A DNA stretch of 64,000 nucleotides from the NCBI RefSeq assembly GCF_023282985.1, contig NZ_JAGQDC010000001.1, positions 1-64,000 of the forward strand, read 5' to 3'. Below the pieces are notes generated by a model. That model was given only the letters and a program-made list of their open reading frames with translations, was not told the DNA's origin and did no database searches. A program made the position numbers and the translations under genes. The stretch comes from Serratia silvae. Its GTDB lineage: Bacteria > Pseudomonadota > Gammaproteobacteria > Enterobacterales > Enterobacteriaceae. The number at the start of each line of letters is the position of its first letter. Position 1 is the first letter of the stretch. Shown piece by piece: positions 29,873 through 39,897 of this stretch.

Positions 29873-30232
29873 TTATTCTTCGGAGGAGCCCATTTTGGAG
29901 AAGAGGTTCATGATTACGATGCCGCTGGCAATCACGATCATGCCGATAATGGCTGGCATATCAGGGTGCTGGCCGTAAAACACCATACCTAGGCTTGAGA
30001 CCAGTAAAATTCCGGTGCCTGACCAGGTGGCGTAAGCCAGGCCGACAGGAATGTATTTCACCGCGTTAGATAACGAGTAATAACAAACGCAGTACAACAC
30101 CACGATCAAGCCGAGTAATAACGTCTTGGTGGTGCCTTCGCTGTTATCAAACATTTTTAAGGTAGAGGTGGCCGAGGTCTCGGAGAAGATGACCAATAAC
30201 ATCCATACCCATGCTTTTGCCTTGGTAGACAT
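29873..30232 (-). CDS. small multidrug resistance (SMR) family exporter, first subunit
   Basis: This 119-residue partner of the next SMR gene has four helices and the essential glutamate at position 18 (FSETSAT). GLAYATWSGTGILLVS is the helix-3 motif. Its longer C-terminus (KMGSSEE) and N-terminal MSTKAKAW fit the asymmetric subunits of paired SMR systems. It lies 205 bases after the last microcompartment gene on the same strand. Confidence 0.85.
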   Translation of the reverse strand: MSTKAKAWVWMLLVIFSETSATSTLKMFDNSEGTTKTLLLGLIVVLYCVCYYSLSNAVKYIPVGLAYATWSGTGILLVSSLGMVFYGQHPDMPAIIGMIVIASGIVIMNLFSKMGSSEE

Positions 30233-30264
30233 AGTATTTCGCTCCTGATAAGTAATAATTGATT

Positions 30265-30387
30265 TACCCGTCGTCTTTCAAGCCGCAGCGTTGTTATCTG
30301 CACTTACTCACCCCAGTCACTTACGAAAAGTAAGCTCCTGGGGATGAGTAAGCTTGTCGCCTAGCTGCAACTTGAAATCCATAGGGT
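30265..30387. repeat. ERIC element, full length, inverted relative to the first copy
   Basis: The segment starts TACCCG and ends GGGTA, with the ERIC core on the opposite strand (CACCCCAGTCACTTAC and TAAGCTCCTGGGG). It fills the gap between the microcompartment operon and the SMR pair and could affect read-through between them. Confidence 0.9.
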
Positions 30388-30436
30388 AAAAAGTAAAATC
30401 AAGACTAGCTTTAATACCGATTCTCAATATTTCGAG

Positions 30437-31105
30437 TTATTTTTTCCCTCGGCTATATTCCAATGCCAAATCGGTCAGCTTGGCTCCCGGTGGTGAACGA
30501 CCATTGAGCCGCTTGAGCTCGCTAAGCGTAATGTAGGCCTGCGCTGGTGTTGCCAACGGCTCGGCGGCTGCGGGCTGGGCCGATAGCATCCGATCCAACG
30601 TACATAGCTCAATGCCTTGTGCCGCCAGCTTTGGCAGATAATCTGCCTGGGGGGCGTTATCCCCTGCGCGGCTCAGGCCTTTCAGTTGATTTAATTCGCT
30701 GTTCGGGTTGCAGTTATAATCCAGCGCCATAATCGGCCTGCCGCTCATACGGGCGAGATGAATAAAGCGGGCAGCGTCAGACTGTAATAAGCCGTTGGCC
30801 ACTTCTGCCGCCGTAGCGAAATCGAGAAAAGGAATCAACACTCGCTCAATATTATCCAGCGCGCCGGTTTGACTGATTTCTGCCAGGGAAGTGATTGGCC
30901 CTAGCTGGCACCAATCTGCTGGTGCGTGAAACTGCTGGGCATTATCGCCAAACAGGATCACCGGCGAGAACGCCTGGCAGTGCTGTAAGCGCGCGCGGAT
31001 AATCTCGTGGTAACCATCCGCTGCGGTTAACAACACCAACGCTTGTGGCCGCATCCGTGAGAGCACTTCATTGACCAACTTGTCGATGACTTCACGCTGC
31101 ATCAT
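30437..31105 (-). CDS. microcompartment-associated protein of unknown function with a probable encapsulation helix
   Basis: I do not recognise a characterised enzyme. ATG 31105 (or the next codon) follows AAGGCGG and gives about 222 residues. Residues 3-17 (QREVIDKLVNEVLSRM region) form a short amphipathic helix matching the hydrophobic spacing of microcompartment encapsulation peptides. The body has alternating strands and helices (QALVLLTAADGYHEII, VLIPFLDFATAAEVANGLL, NCNPNSELNQLKGL), vaguely flavoprotein-like, and a C-terminal LSELKRLNGRSPPG. It is the last gene of the choline microcompartment operon, 10 bases after the phosphotransacylase gene, so it probably works inside or on the shell. 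Confidence 0.6.
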   Translation of the reverse strand: MMQREVIDKLVNEVLSRMRPQALVLLTAADGYHEIIRARLQHCQAFSPVILFGDNAQQFHAPADWCQLGPITSLAEISQTGALDNIERVLIPFLDFATAAEVANGLLQSDAARFIHLARMSGRPIMALDYNCNPNSELNQLKGLSRAGDNAPQADYLPKLAAQGIELCTLDRMLSAQPAAAEPLATPAQAYITLSELKRLNGRSPPGAKLTDLALEYSRGKK

Positions 31106-31115
31106 ATTTGCCGCC

Positions 31116-31751
31116 TTAGGGAACGATAACCACGTTGTCACCGGAAGCCAGCCCGGCGGCGTTGGCTTCATCGGTATCAATGTGCAGTTCCAGTGCAAAA
31201 CTGGCTTTGATCCGCACGATCACTTCGTCAAAGATCAACCCGCGCACGCCTGCTGCCTTTACCCGCACCTTCTGGCCGTTCTGCACGCCCAGTCTGGCGG
31301 CATCCTGCGGATTCATATGGATATGACGCTGGGCACAAATCACCTGTGAATGCAGTGAAACGTAGCCTGCCGGGCCAGCCAGCATGGCGTCGCCGGAGGC
31401 GATCAGATTGCCGGATTCGCGTACCGGTGCCTTCAACCCCAGGGTGAAACAGTCGGCCTTGGAGATTTCCAGTTGAGTGCATTCACGCGCTGGCCCCAGC
31501 ACCCGCACCTTGGAGAGCGAGCCTTTCGGGCCGACGATCATTACGCACTCTTTGGCGGCAAATTGCCCCGGCTGGCGTAACTCTTTGAACGGCGTCAGCC
31601 GATAACCGGCACCAAACAGCGTTTCAATATCCTGCTGCGACAGATGGACATGCCGGTTAGAGACCCCAACCGGGATGGCGATGCCGGTGGGAGAAGCATA
31701 GCTCTCTGCCAGGTTATGGCGGATCCTTTCCAGTAACGACTCATTAAACAT
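31116..31751 (-). CDS. pduL: PduL-type phosphate acyltransferase of the choline microcompartment
   Basis: PduL-type phosphotransacylase turns acetyl-CoA plus phosphate into acetyl-phosphate and recycles CoA inside the shell. Length is 211 residues. Two zinc-binding regions are visible: VSNRHVHLSQQD and QRHIHMNPQDAARLG, with ELHIDTDEANAAG near the end. The N-terminal FNESLLERIRHNLAES is an encapsulation-type amphipathic helix as in other PduLs. It follows the tailed shell gene and precedes the uncharacterised gene, 10 bases away. It is often called cutH in choline clusters. Confidence 0.9.
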   Translation of the reverse strand: MFNESLLERIRHNLAESYASPTGIAIPVGVSNRHVHLSQQDIETLFGAGYRLTPFKELRQPGQFAAKECVMIVGPKGSLSKVRVLGPARECTQLEISKADCFTLGLKAPVRESGNLIASGDAMLAGPAGYVSLHSQVICAQRHIHMNPQDAARLGVQNGQKVRVKAAGVRGLIFDEVIVRIKASFALELHIDTDEANAAGLASGDNVVIVP

Positions 31752-31786
31752 ACTGTTATTCCTATCCGATCTCAGAAGCTGTACGG

Positions 31787-32224
31787 TTATTTAGGCTCTT
31801 TCTTGCCGCCCGTGCGTGTGGGTTTGTTGTCGGCAACAGGGGCTTCGACTACCGGCGCTGCGGCCTCTGTCTGCGGAGTGGTAACTTCGGCTACTGGTGC
31901 TACCGTTTCTATCTTTTGCACCTTGGCCGCTGGCGGCGTAAGCTCCTTGCCTTTCAGCCCGGTCAGCAGCGCGACGACCTGTTTTTCCGGGCGGGCAATC
32001 ACCAACTGGCCTTTGATAAACGCCGGTTGCTTGATGACTGCCACACCGTTGTCGATGGCGGTTTTCACCGCGCTGATTTCACCGGCAAAGAACACGCTAA
32101 CCAGGCCGGACCCAATCTTCTTGTATCCCAGTACCGTTACCGCAGCGGATTTACAGGCCGCATCGGCCGCGTGGATCGCGGCGGTCAGGCCATAAGTTTC
32201 AATCACTCCTAGGCTTAAGTTCAT
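31787..32224 (-). CDS. cmcE: BMC-domain hexamer shell protein with a C-terminal tail
   Basis: Residues 1-90 form one bacterial microcompartment domain (LGVIETYGLTAAIHAADA, KKIGSGLVSVFFAGEISAVK, QLVIARPEKQVV). Residues 91-145 are a Pro/Ala/Val-rich, low-complexity tail ending in basic residues (TRTGGKKEPK). The position after cutD matches the tailed hexamer CmcE of GRM2 choline microcompartments. The domain is diverged from the three tandem shell proteins upstream, so it may form a minor or specialised hexamer, and the tail might contact cargo. Confidence 0.85.
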   Translation of the reverse strand: MNLSLGVIETYGLTAAIHAADAACKSAAVTVLGYKKIGSGLVSVFFAGEISAVKTAIDNGVAVIKQPAFIKGQLVIARPEKQVVALLTGLKGKELTPPAAKVQKIETVAPVAEVTTPQTEAAAPVVEAPVADNKPTRTGGKKEPK

Positions 32225-32234
32225 CTCAATCTCC

Positions 32235-33185
32235 TTAGTGCCTTACCAGGCGGATATCAAAGTCAAAGCGCTGGAAAAAAGCCGCCAGTTGATCCAGTTC
32301 TTCATTGCTGTAACTTGGGTCGTCTTTGACCGGATAGATCATGTCGAGCTGCTGGTATTTGTTTTTACCCAGTTGGTGATAAGGTAAAACGTCGATGCGG
32401 CTGATATTGCCTTTGCGTGCCAAGGCCGTGACATAGTCAATGGCACCAGTGATGGCATCGTAAGAATCGTTATAGCCGCGCACCAAAGGCATGCGTACCA
32501 CGATATGGCTGCCCAGCTCGACCAGGCGTTCCAGGTTTCTTTTTACGCCCTCGTTCCCAACGCCAAATAACGCTTTATGCCGTGCGCTATCGATATGCTT
32601 GATATCGAACAGGAACATATCGGTGCAGGTCGCCAGCTTTTCATAGTTGGCTAAGGTGGTGGTGCCGTTGGTTTCGATGGCGGTATTGATCATCATTTTT
32701 TTGCACTCGGTCAGCAGCGCGGCCGCAAAGTCGGTTTGCAGGCTCAGTTCGCCACCGCCCAGGGTGACGCCGCCGCCGGAGGCATGATAGAAATCGACGT
32801 CCTGCATGATGATATCCATCAGCTCCTGCACTGTGACGTCCTTGCCCATGATGTCCAGCGCGCCAGAGATACAGACCTCTTCGCATTTGCGGCAACCGAT
32901 ACAGTCTATGTTGCGATCAAGGTGGTGTTTGAGATCGCCTTGTGCATTCTGGATCTGGGAGTGGATCCCCACCGGGCAGACGCTGACACATTGTCCACAA
33001 TCAACGCACTTATCATGTGAGTACATCACCTGGAAATTGCTGGTGAGCCCCTCGGGGTTGGCGCACCAGGCGCAGAGGATGTTACAACCTTTGAAAAAAA
33101 TCAGGGTGCGAATACCGTCTCCGTCATAGATCGAGTATTTCTGGATATTGAATATCCGACCCTTTTTCTCCAGCGTGTTATCCAT
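32235..33185 (-). CDS. cutD: choline trimethylamine-lyase activating enzyme (radical SAM)
   Basis: CutD cleaves S-adenosylmethionine to install the glycyl radical on CutC. It has 316 residues. The radical SAM cluster motif is CNILCAWC at Cys34, Cys38 and Cys41, within a glycyl-radical-activase start (SIYDGDGIRTLIFFKGC). Two extra 4Fe-4S ferredoxin-like motifs follow, CVDCGQCVSVCP and CIGCRKCEEVCI, typical of this activase class. GGGVTLGGGE is the SAM-binding Gly-rich stretch. It begins after cutC in the operon. Confidence 0.95.
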   Translation of the reverse strand: MDNTLEKKGRIFNIQKYSIYDGDGIRTLIFFKGCNILCAWCANPEGLTSNFQVMYSHDKCVDCGQCVSVCPVGIHSQIQNAQGDLKHHLDRNIDCIGCRKCEEVCISGALDIMGKDVTVQELMDIIMQDVDFYHASGGGVTLGGGELSLQTDFAAALLTECKKMMINTAIETNGTTTLANYEKLATCTDMFLFDIKHIDSARHKALFGVGNEGVKRNLERLVELGSHIVVRMPLVRGYNDSYDAITGAIDYVTALARKGNISRIDVLPYHQLGKNKYQQLDMIYPVKDDPSYSNEELDQLAAFFQRFDFDIRLVRH

Positions 33186-33249
33186 ACTATTTTCCCCTTT
33201 CTTCGAAGGCTGATGGGATAAGACATCCCTGTCTTATCCAAGGCTAAAG

Positions 33250-36200
33250 TCAGAACTTCTCAATGACCGTACGGCTTATAATTTCGTCCTGAACTTCTTT
33301 GCACAGTTCCACGAAGTAGGCGCTGTAACCGGCCACGCGGACGATCAGGTCGCGATATTTCTCTGGTTCCACCTGCGCCTGCTTCAGCACTTCGTTATCC
33401 ACGTAGCTGAACTGCATCTGGCCGTTGCCCAGAATGGACGCGGTACGCAACAGGGTGATCAGCCCATTCTTGCCTTCCGGGGTATCGAGCAACCCTTTGA
33501 GGAACTTGAAGTTGTGCACCATGCCGATGTTCATGGTTTCCACGTTCATCTTGCTGACGGACTTGATGATGGCGGTTGGGCCATGTTTGTCCGCGCCCTG
33601 CGTCGGGCTGATCCCGTCGGAGAGCGGCATCCAGGCCAGGCGGCCGTTTGGCGTTGCGGCGGTCAGTTCACCGATCGGTGTGTTGTTGGAAATAGACAGG
33701 GTGCCGTGGCTCAGCGTGGAGTAAAGCATCTTGTACTTGCGGCACTCGCGTTCGGTCCATTCGGTGATGTCCAGCGCGTACTGATCTACTGTGTCATCAT
33801 CGTTGCCGAACTTCGGCGCGTTCAGACAGTCGCGGCGCAGTTGTTCAAAGCCTTCAAAGTTGGCCAGCAGGGCGTCACGGATCTGCTCCAGGGTGTATTT
33901 GCCATCCTGATACACCAGCTTGCGGATCGCGGCCATGGAGTCGACATAGGTTGCCAAACCGGAGAAGATCAGCCCTGGGCCGTGGTTGATCACCGCGCCA
34001 CCGGCAGCCACGTCTTTACCCTGTTCCATACAGCCTTCCACCAGCAACGACATCAGCGGTTTTGGTGCTACGTCGCGATGTACACGCTGGCTGATTACGG
34101 TGCCGATAGCCGACAGTTTGACGATGTGCGCGATCTGCGCTTTCACCGCATTGTCGAACTCTTCGTAGGTTTTCAGGGTGCTCAGTTCACCGGTATCCAA
34201 CCCTTGATAGCTGTCGAACAGCACCATGCGGCCACGGTTGAGCACGAACTCGATGGCGATTGGCCACTGGGTATAACCGGTGGAGGTCCATTGATAGATG
34301 CGGCCGGATTTTTGCGGCTCTACGCAGCCCATCAGGCAGTAGTCACGCGCGTCTTCAAAGTCGAAGCCCTTGCGCAGCATCATCTTGATGTGGGAATCAT
34401 CAAAGTGGCAGGCCGGGAAGCCCATACCAGCTTTCACCACGTCGACGATTTTCTCCATGTACTTTTGCGGTGACTGGTTATGGATACGGCAGGCCAGCGA
34501 CGGCTGGTACACTTTGACAAAGCGCACGGCGTCCATGATCAGGTAGGTTAAATCGTTACAGGCATCACCACCGCTGCGCTTCTGCCCGCCGATGGTCAGG
34601 TTGATAAACGGCTGGTAACCGGCGAAATACTTGGCACCTAGCTCGCTGGACATCCACATCAGTTCGGCACATTTGATGATGAAGGCCTGCAACAGTTCCA
34701 ACGCCTGTTCCTGCGTCACGCGGCCAGAAGCGATATCGGCCTGATACATCGGGTAGCAATACTGATCCAGACGGCCCAGTGACAGCCCGGTCTGGTTCTC
34801 TTCCACTTCAAACAGCGACTCCACCGTCCAGATGCTTTGCAGCGCTTCTTGCAGGGTTTTCGGTGGGTTGGCCGGCACGTTCTCGTTGGTTTCTGCGATG
34901 GTCAGCAGCTCGGCACGGCGCGCCGGATCTTGCTCAACGGCGGCCAGTTCACGGGCCTTGTCGGCGATGCGCTTGGCATAGGCCACCACGCCGTCACAGG
35001 TTTCAATTGCCGCTTTGTAGAAGTAAATCTTGTCGATATCCGCCGGGTTTTCCATGCTCAACGCCGCGAGGTGCTGTTGGGCATCGGCCTTGATACCGTT
35101 CATCCCTTTGGTGAACAGCAGGATGTCGTAACCTGGGCAGGTATCGCCGCCGCCGTTAATCTGGTGGTAGGAGAGGTCGCTGACGAAGGTTTCGCCGCTG
35201 AAGGCCCAAATGCCCGCTTCGCGGTACTGTGCTTCACAGATCTCATCGAGCGAACGGCCTTCCCAGAACGGTACGATCTCTTCGCGGATCGTCTTCTTGT
35301 CGGCCTCGGAGATAATAAACGGATCCTGCGGGCGGGTGCCCATGGTATCCAGCTCGTCACGCACCCAACGCCAGGCGATATCCGGTGAGAACGCCCCGGC
35401 GCGTGGTTTGCCGCACGGATGGCCGACGATCAGCTCATCTTGCTGGATCAGGATCGGTGCGGTTTCACAGGCGGCACGGAAAGACTTGGCGCGCAGCAGA
35501 ATGGTTGGCAGACCCGGGTTGTTTTTCGCCATTTCGGTAAAGGTGATGGCGCGATAGATTGAGACGCTAGGGCGGGCATCGAGGTAGTTGTCACGCAGGC
35601 GTTGCAGGCGCGGCGTCAGCCCTTCCATCAGTTTGTGCGTTGCCACGTCTTGCGGTGAAGCAGCCACGAACGGAGCCGATGGTGCACTGTACTGCGGGCG
35701 AGCACCAGCCTGGCCAGCAAACAGTTTCACCTGCAGGTTGTTGTTGAGCGTCATCAGATTGTTGCGGGCTGCCAGCAGCATGGCCGACAGATCGTTGATG
35801 ACCAATGCCGGATCGTCGAGGCGTACGCCGTGCAGCATGGCGTCAAACATCGGGTAGCCATCCAGCTCACGCGGCGCGCGCACTTCGGAAAGCTCACACA
35901 GTTTCAGCCACAGGCACTCGACGATTTCGTAAGCCTGCTCCGGCGTCAGCACGCCACGGGTGATATCTTGCTGATAGAAGCTGTACAGCAGTTTGTCGAA
36001 GCCGCCTGGGTAAACCGCATAGCTGCCGTTTTCCAGGTGCAGCGCCAGTTGGAAGAAGTAGAACGACTGGCAAGCCTCTTTAAAGCTGCTGGCCCCATAA
36101 GCCGGGACTTTTTTCAGCATGGCGGCCGCTTCTTGCAGCTCTGCCTTGCGGTACGGATGGTTTTCTACCGCCGCCATGTTTTCTGCCTTGCTGGCCAGTT

Positions 36201-36669
36201 TCTGTGCCAGATGCATCGCCGCATTGCAGGCGTAGATCATGGCGCGGCATTGGTTGACCTCGTCCAGCCCGGAACGGCTGACGGCGCTGCCGATACTTCT
36301 GGCACGGTCTTCCATTTCGGCTTCGATGGCGAACAGCCCTTTGGTGATCACCGCCAGATAGTCCGGTGAGGTCTGGCCTAACGTGGTGAAGGCCGAAGGA
36401 CTGCGCAGTTCGCTTTCGCTGTGGAACACGGCGGCGCGCGGGGTGGAGGATTGGCTGCCGATGATTAGCTCATCGGGGCCGATGTAGCCGGGCAGTTGCT
36501 TGACCAGCTCATTGAACAGCTTGGCATTCTTGACCAACTGCGGCATGCCGGCCACATCGCCACCCAGCGTTTCCAGAATGGCGGCACGTTCGGTGCTGAT
36601 GGTGCTGTTTTGGGATAAGAGTCTTTCTGCCAGCAGTTTTACGCGTGGCGTCAGTGAATAATGGGCCAT
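33250..36669 (-). CDS. cutC: choline trimethylamine-lyase, glycyl radical enzyme, type II with N-terminal extension
   Basis: CutC cleaves choline to trimethylamine and acetaldehyde anaerobically. ATG 36669 gives 1139 residues, the long enterobacterial form. Residues 1 to about 330 form an extra PFL-like domain lacking catalytic residues, known in GRM2 systems to aid packaging. The catalytic part has Cys782 in [19 protein letters not shown] with the choline-binding Asp, and the radical loop RVAGYSAY with Gly1114. The [14 protein letters not shown] signature separates choline lyase from pyruvate and diol glycyl radical enzymes. cutO lies upstream and cutD downstream on the same strand. Confidence 0.97.
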   Translation of the reverse strand: MAHYSLTPRVKLLAERLLSQNSTISTERAAILETLGGDVAGMPQLVKNAKLFNELVKQLPGYIGPDELIIGSQSSTPRAAVFHSESELRSPSAFTTLGQTSPDYLAVITKGLFAIEAEMEDRARSIGSAVSRSGLDEVNQCRAMIYACNAAMHLAQKLASKAENMAAVENHPYRKAELQEAAAMLKKVPAYGASSFKEACQSFYFFQLALHLENGSYAVYPGGFDKLLYSFYQQDITRGVLTPEQAYEIVECLWLKLCELSEVRAPRELDGYPMFDAMLHGVRLDDPALVINDLSAMLLAARNNLMTLNNNLQVKLFAGQAGARPQYSAPSAPFVAASPQDVATHKLMEGLTPRLQRLRDNYLDARPSVSIYRAITFTEMAKNNPGLPTILLRAKSFRAACETAPILIQQDELIVGHPCGKPRAGAFSPDIAWRWVRDELDTMGTRPQDPFIISEADKKTIREEIVPFWEGRSLDEICEAQYREAGIWAFSGETFVSDLSYHQINGGGDTCPGYDILLFTKGMNGIKADAQQHLAALSMENPADIDKIYFYKAAIETCDGVVAYAKRIADKARELAAVEQDPARRAELLTIAETNENVPANPPKTLQEALQSIWTVESLFEVEENQTGLSLGRLDQYCYPMYQADIASGRVTQEQALELLQAFIIKCAELMWMSSELGAKYFAGYQPFINLTIGGQKRSGGDACNDLTYLIMDAVRFVKVYQPSLACRIHNQSPQKYMEKIVDVVKAGMGFPACHFDDSHIKMMLRKGFDFEDARDYCLMGCVEPQKSGRIYQWTSTGYTQWPIAIEFVLNRGRMVLFDSYQGLDTGELSTLKTYEEFDNAVKAQIAHIVKLSAIGTVISQRVHRDVAPKPLMSLLVEGCMEQGKDVAAGGAVINHGPGLIFSGLATYVDSMAAIRKLVYQDGKYTLEQIRDALLANFEGFEQLRRDCLNAPKFGNDDDTVDQYALDITEWTERECRKYKMLYSTLSHGTLSISNNTPIGELTAATPNGRLAWMPLSDGISPTQGADKHGPTAIIKSVSKMNVETMNIGMVHNFKFLKGLLDTPEGKNGLITLLRTASILGNGQMQFSYVDNEVLKQAQVEPEKYRDLIVRVAGYSAYFVELCKEVQDEIISRTVIEKF

Positions 36670-36739
36670 GTTCAAATCTCTCCTGATGTCCTGCGGCTTT
36701 CACACAAATTGGCAAAATCCGTTGACTGTAATGAGTGCG

Positions 36740-37894
36740 TTATTGAAGCTGTACCGGGCCGCCGCTGTAGGCGAGGCGGAACAGTTTCTCCAGATCTGCC
36801 GCGTTAACCTCGCGCGGGTTAGTTGGCGTACAGCTGTCGTGCAGAGCCTGCGTGGCCAGTTCGCCAAGGCAAACCTGGAAGCGATGTTCCTCTACCCCTG
36901 CGGCTTGTAGATTGGCCGGTAGCTGCATTTCCTGTTTCAGCGTTTCGATCGCCACCAGCAGGCTGTTAACGCCATCACGTACCGAGGTGCTTGGCAGCCC
37001 CAGCAGGCGTGCCAGGGCGGCATATTTGTGCGCGGCCCGGGTGTCGCAACTGCCGTCAACGTCGGCATTGAAGGCGACCACCGATGTCATCAGCAGCGCA
37101 TTGGCTCGGCCATGTGGGATGCCAAACATGCCGCCGAGGGCGTGCGCCAGACTGTGGGTGATACCCAACGATGCGTTGGTGAACGCCATCCCGGCCATGC
37201 ATGAAGCGTTATGCATTTTTTCCCGCGCAGGCAGATCGCTGCCCTGTTGGTAGCAGGTCAGCAGGTGGCCGAATACCATCTGCACCACTTTTTCGGCCAT
37301 CGCATCGCTGAAGTCGCTGGCCTTGCGGGAGACATAGGCCTCCAGGGCATGGCACAGCACATCCATCCCGGTATCGGCGGTAATGCTGGCCGGTACCGAC
37401 TTCACTAGCTGAGGATCGAGGATGGCGATGTCGGGCAGCATGAACTCGTCTACCAACACCAGCTTTTTGCTGCGGGACTTGATCACCGAGAAGCTGGTGA
37501 CTTCGGAACCGGTGCCGCTGGTAGTGGGGATGGCGACAAAACAGGGCTTGCTACGGCCGCTGTCTTTACGGCAATGCCACAGCGCATACATCACCGCCTT
37601 GGCGGCATCGATGACCGAGCCGCCGCCCAAGGCAATCACCAGATCCGGATAGTCGTCATCCATCAGCTTCATGCCGCTGACGATGGCGGAAATATCCGGG
37701 TCGGAGGCCACCTCGTCATACTGACGACAGCGGATCTGCTGCTGTTGGAGCAGGTTGGTCACCCGCTCGGCCAAGCCAAACTTCACCATCGCCTGATCGG
37801 TGACCAAAAACGCTGAGCGCCCAGGCAAGCTGCTCAGCGCGAGCAGCGCATCCTCACCGAAATGGATTTTTGGCTTAATCAGAAACTCATTCAT
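36740..37894 (-). CDS. cutO: iron-type alcohol dehydrogenase of the choline microcompartment
   Basis: CutO reduces acetaldehyde to ethanol and regenerates NAD+ inside the shell. The 384-residue group III alcohol dehydrogenase has the nucleotide-binding GGGSVIDAAKA and metal-site segments DVLCHALEAYVS, HSLAHALGGMFGIPHG with conserved His residues. It lies between the pentamer shell gene and cutC. No terminal encapsulation helix is obvious. Confidence 0.93.
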   Translation of the reverse strand: MNEFLIKPKIHFGEDALLALSSLPGRSAFLVTDQAMVKFGLAERVTNLLQQQQIRCRQYDEVASDPDISAIVSGMKLMDDDYPDLVIALGGGSVIDAAKAVMYALWHCRKDSGRSKPCFVAIPTTSGTGSEVTSFSVIKSRSKKLVLVDEFMLPDIAILDPQLVKSVPASITADTGMDVLCHALEAYVSRKASDFSDAMAEKVVQMVFGHLLTCYQQGSDLPAREKMHNASCMAGMAFTNASLGITHSLAHALGGMFGIPHGRANALLMTSVVAFNADVDGSCDTRAAHKYAALARLLGLPSTSVRDGVNSLLVAIETLKQEMQLPANLQAAGVEEHRFQVCLGELATQALHDSCTPTNPREVNAADLEKLFRLAYSGGPVQLQ

Positions 37895-37912
37895 GCCTAC
37901 TTCCTCTTACTC

Positions 37913-38170
37913 TTAACGCTCCCGGTGAACCTTCTCGACAATGGCAACGATCGACATGGCCTTGTAGCGGTCTTTACTCAGTGCAAAATACTCTTCCACT
38001 AACACCAGATCGTTTTCACCGGCACCGACGCTATCGACGGCCACGTAGGTGCGATCTTTGATGGCTTCCAGGTCGTCACCCAGCGCCGTGACCAGCAGCA
38101 GGTTACTGCCGCGTAGTTCGTCACTTTTCTGCGTGGCCACCACATGGCCGGTTACCTTTGCGAGGATCAT
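37913..38170 (-). CDS. cmcD: BMC pentamer vertex shell protein (EutN/CcmL type)
   Basis: ATG 38170 (MILAKVTGHVVAT) gives 85 residues; the longer frame to 38317 overlaps cutF and lacks homology. The EutN/CcmL fold is recognised from VTGHVVATQKSDELRGSNLL and DSVGAGENDLVLV, the pore-facing GxG region. Pentamers cap the twelve vertices of the shell. It starts 22 bases after cutF. Confidence 0.93.
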   Translation of the reverse strand: MILAKVTGHVVATQKSDELRGSNLLLVTALGDDLEAIKDRTYVAVDSVGAGENDLVLVEEYFALSKDRYKAMSIVAIVEKVHRER

Positions 38171-38192
38171 GTTTTCACCCTTGGTTGATGTG

Positions 38193-39809
38193 TTACCGGG
38201 ACAGGCGTCCAAGCACTTCCGTAATGATCCGTTCGACGTTCTCTTCGGTGATGTCATTGGCCGCGGCGTTAACCACTGCGCGGGTGACTGCCCCGAAACG
38301 ATCATCGCCCTGGGCATACAGCGGTGCCGATGCGGCCTGTGGGGCTACCGCCGCCGTTGGCGCTGCAAAGCGGTTATCGTCGAAGATGCTGGTGCTATGG
38401 CTGGTTGGCGCACAGCACGTTTGAGCTGCGGGTTGTGGTTGGCGCAGATCCTCGATGCTACGAACGCCATAGCCGACTTTACGTACGTTCAGCAGGTTCA
38501 TCGGGCCGACGTTGTCCGAGCTGGAGCCGCCACCAACGGCACCGCAACCGAGCGTTAACGCAGGTATAAGATTCGTGGTTGCGCCAATGCCTCCAAGCGC
38601 GGCGGGCGTATTGATCAGGATGCGGTGCACCGGTTTTTGCAGCGCAAACTCGCGGATCACCTGTTGGTTCTGAGTGTGGATGACCAGCGTATGCCCCAGA
38701 CCTTCGTTGGTGAGTAGCTCGACCACGCGGTCACAGGCGCTCATCCAGTCTTCTTCGATGTACAGACCCAGCACCGGGCAGAGTTTTTCACGGGCGTAAG
38801 GGTTTTTACGCGAAACGCTGTTTTGTAACGAAATCAGCACCCTGGTGGTTGCAGGTACGCAGAATCCAGCGCGCTCGCTGAGGTAGATGGCGGTCTTGCC
38901 TACCACTTCAGGATTAATCATGCCGTTCGGGCGTAACAGGATATTGGCCAGGCGGGCAGACTCATCGTCGTTCATGAAGTAGCAGCCCTGGGTCAGCAGC
39001 TCGCGGTGTACGTCCTGATAGATGCACTTTTCCACGATGATCGACTGTTCAGAGGCGCAGATCACGCCATTATCGAAGGTCTTGCTGGTGATGATGTCCT
39101 TCACTGCCTGCTGGATATTGGCGCTGCGTTCGATAAACGCCGGGCCGTTGCCTGGGCCACCGCTGATGGTTGGCGTGCCGGAACTGTAAGCTGCACGAAC
39201 CATGCCTTCGCCGCCGGTAGCCAGGATCAGCGCGACGTCTTTGCTGTGCATCAGGGCTTTGGTGGCTTCCAGCGTCAGCTGAGTCAGGCCGTCAACGATA
39301 CCCGCAGGGGCACCGGCCTGGAGCGCGGCCTGCTTGACGATCTCAATCGCCCGCTGGCTGCACTGGCGCGCATTAGGGTGCGGGGAGAAAATAATGGCGT
39401 TCCCGGCCTTCAGCGCGATCAGCGTTTTATAGAAAATGGTTGAGGTTGGGTTGGTGGACGGCACCAGAGCGGTAATAACCCCCAGCGGAACACCTACGTC
39501 CATGACTTTATTCTGCTGGTCGTCACGAATAATACCGACGGTTTTTAAATCCTTAATATGCTCAAAAACCTTTTCTGAGGCGAAAATGTTTTTGAGCACC
39601 TTGTCTTGCCAATTACCGAAGCCAGTTTCTTCATGAGCCATCTTTGCCAATTCTTCGGCATGTCTGGCTGCTTCGCTGGCAATATGTTTAATAATGCCGT
39701 CGATCTTTTCTTGTGAATACTTGGCAAACAGCAATTGCGCCTGCTTGGCATTTTTAATCAGCGTGCGAGCCTGCTGAATGGATTGTAAATCCGGATCTAA
39801 TGTGGTCAT
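38193..39809 (-). CDS. cutF: CoA-acylating acetaldehyde dehydrogenase with C-terminal encapsulation peptide
   Basis: CutF converts acetaldehyde to acetyl-CoA. It has 538 residues, about 70 more than EutE. The aldehyde dehydrogenase core has Cys251 in NGVICASEQ as the catalytic thiol, and TGGEGMVRAAYSSGTP in the cofactor region. After about residue 455 comes an Ala/Pro-rich linker, then a terminal helix ITEENVERIITEVLGRL that fits the encapsulation-peptide pattern (hydrophobic at i, i+3/4, i+7). It follows the three hexamer genes, as in GRM2 loci. Confidence 0.95.
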   Translation of the reverse strand: MTTLDPDLQSIQQARTLIKNAKQAQLLFAKYSQEKIDGIIKHIASEAARHAEELAKMAHEETGFGNWQDKVLKNIFASEKVFEHIKDLKTVGIIRDDQQNKVMDVGVPLGVITALVPSTNPTSTIFYKTLIALKAGNAIIFSPHPNARQCSQRAIEIVKQAALQAGAPAGIVDGLTQLTLEATKALMHSKDVALILATGGEGMVRAAYSSGTPTISGGPGNGPAFIERSANIQQAVKDIITSKTFDNGVICASEQSIIVEKCIYQDVHRELLTQGCYFMNDDESARLANILLRPNGMINPEVVGKTAIYLSERAGFCVPATTRVLISLQNSVSRKNPYAREKLCPVLGLYIEEDWMSACDRVVELLTNEGLGHTLVIHTQNQQVIREFALQKPVHRILINTPAALGGIGATTNLIPALTLGCGAVGGGSSSDNVGPMNLLNVRKVGYGVRSIEDLRQPQPAAQTCCAPTSHSTSIFDDNRFAAPTAAVAPQAASAPLYAQGDDRFGAVTRAVVNAAANDITEENVERIITEVLGRLSR

Positions 39810-39897
39810 TAGTCTATTCCCCTGAATAGGAGTTTAATTTTTTACTTTCTGCAATCGGGTAGAGTACTTATCTGCCGCCGCCGGTAATCAGGCTGAA

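Noticed and set aside
33514-34473. 319-codon frame antisense to cutC
   Set aside because: Shadow of the third-position bias of cutC; no motifs.
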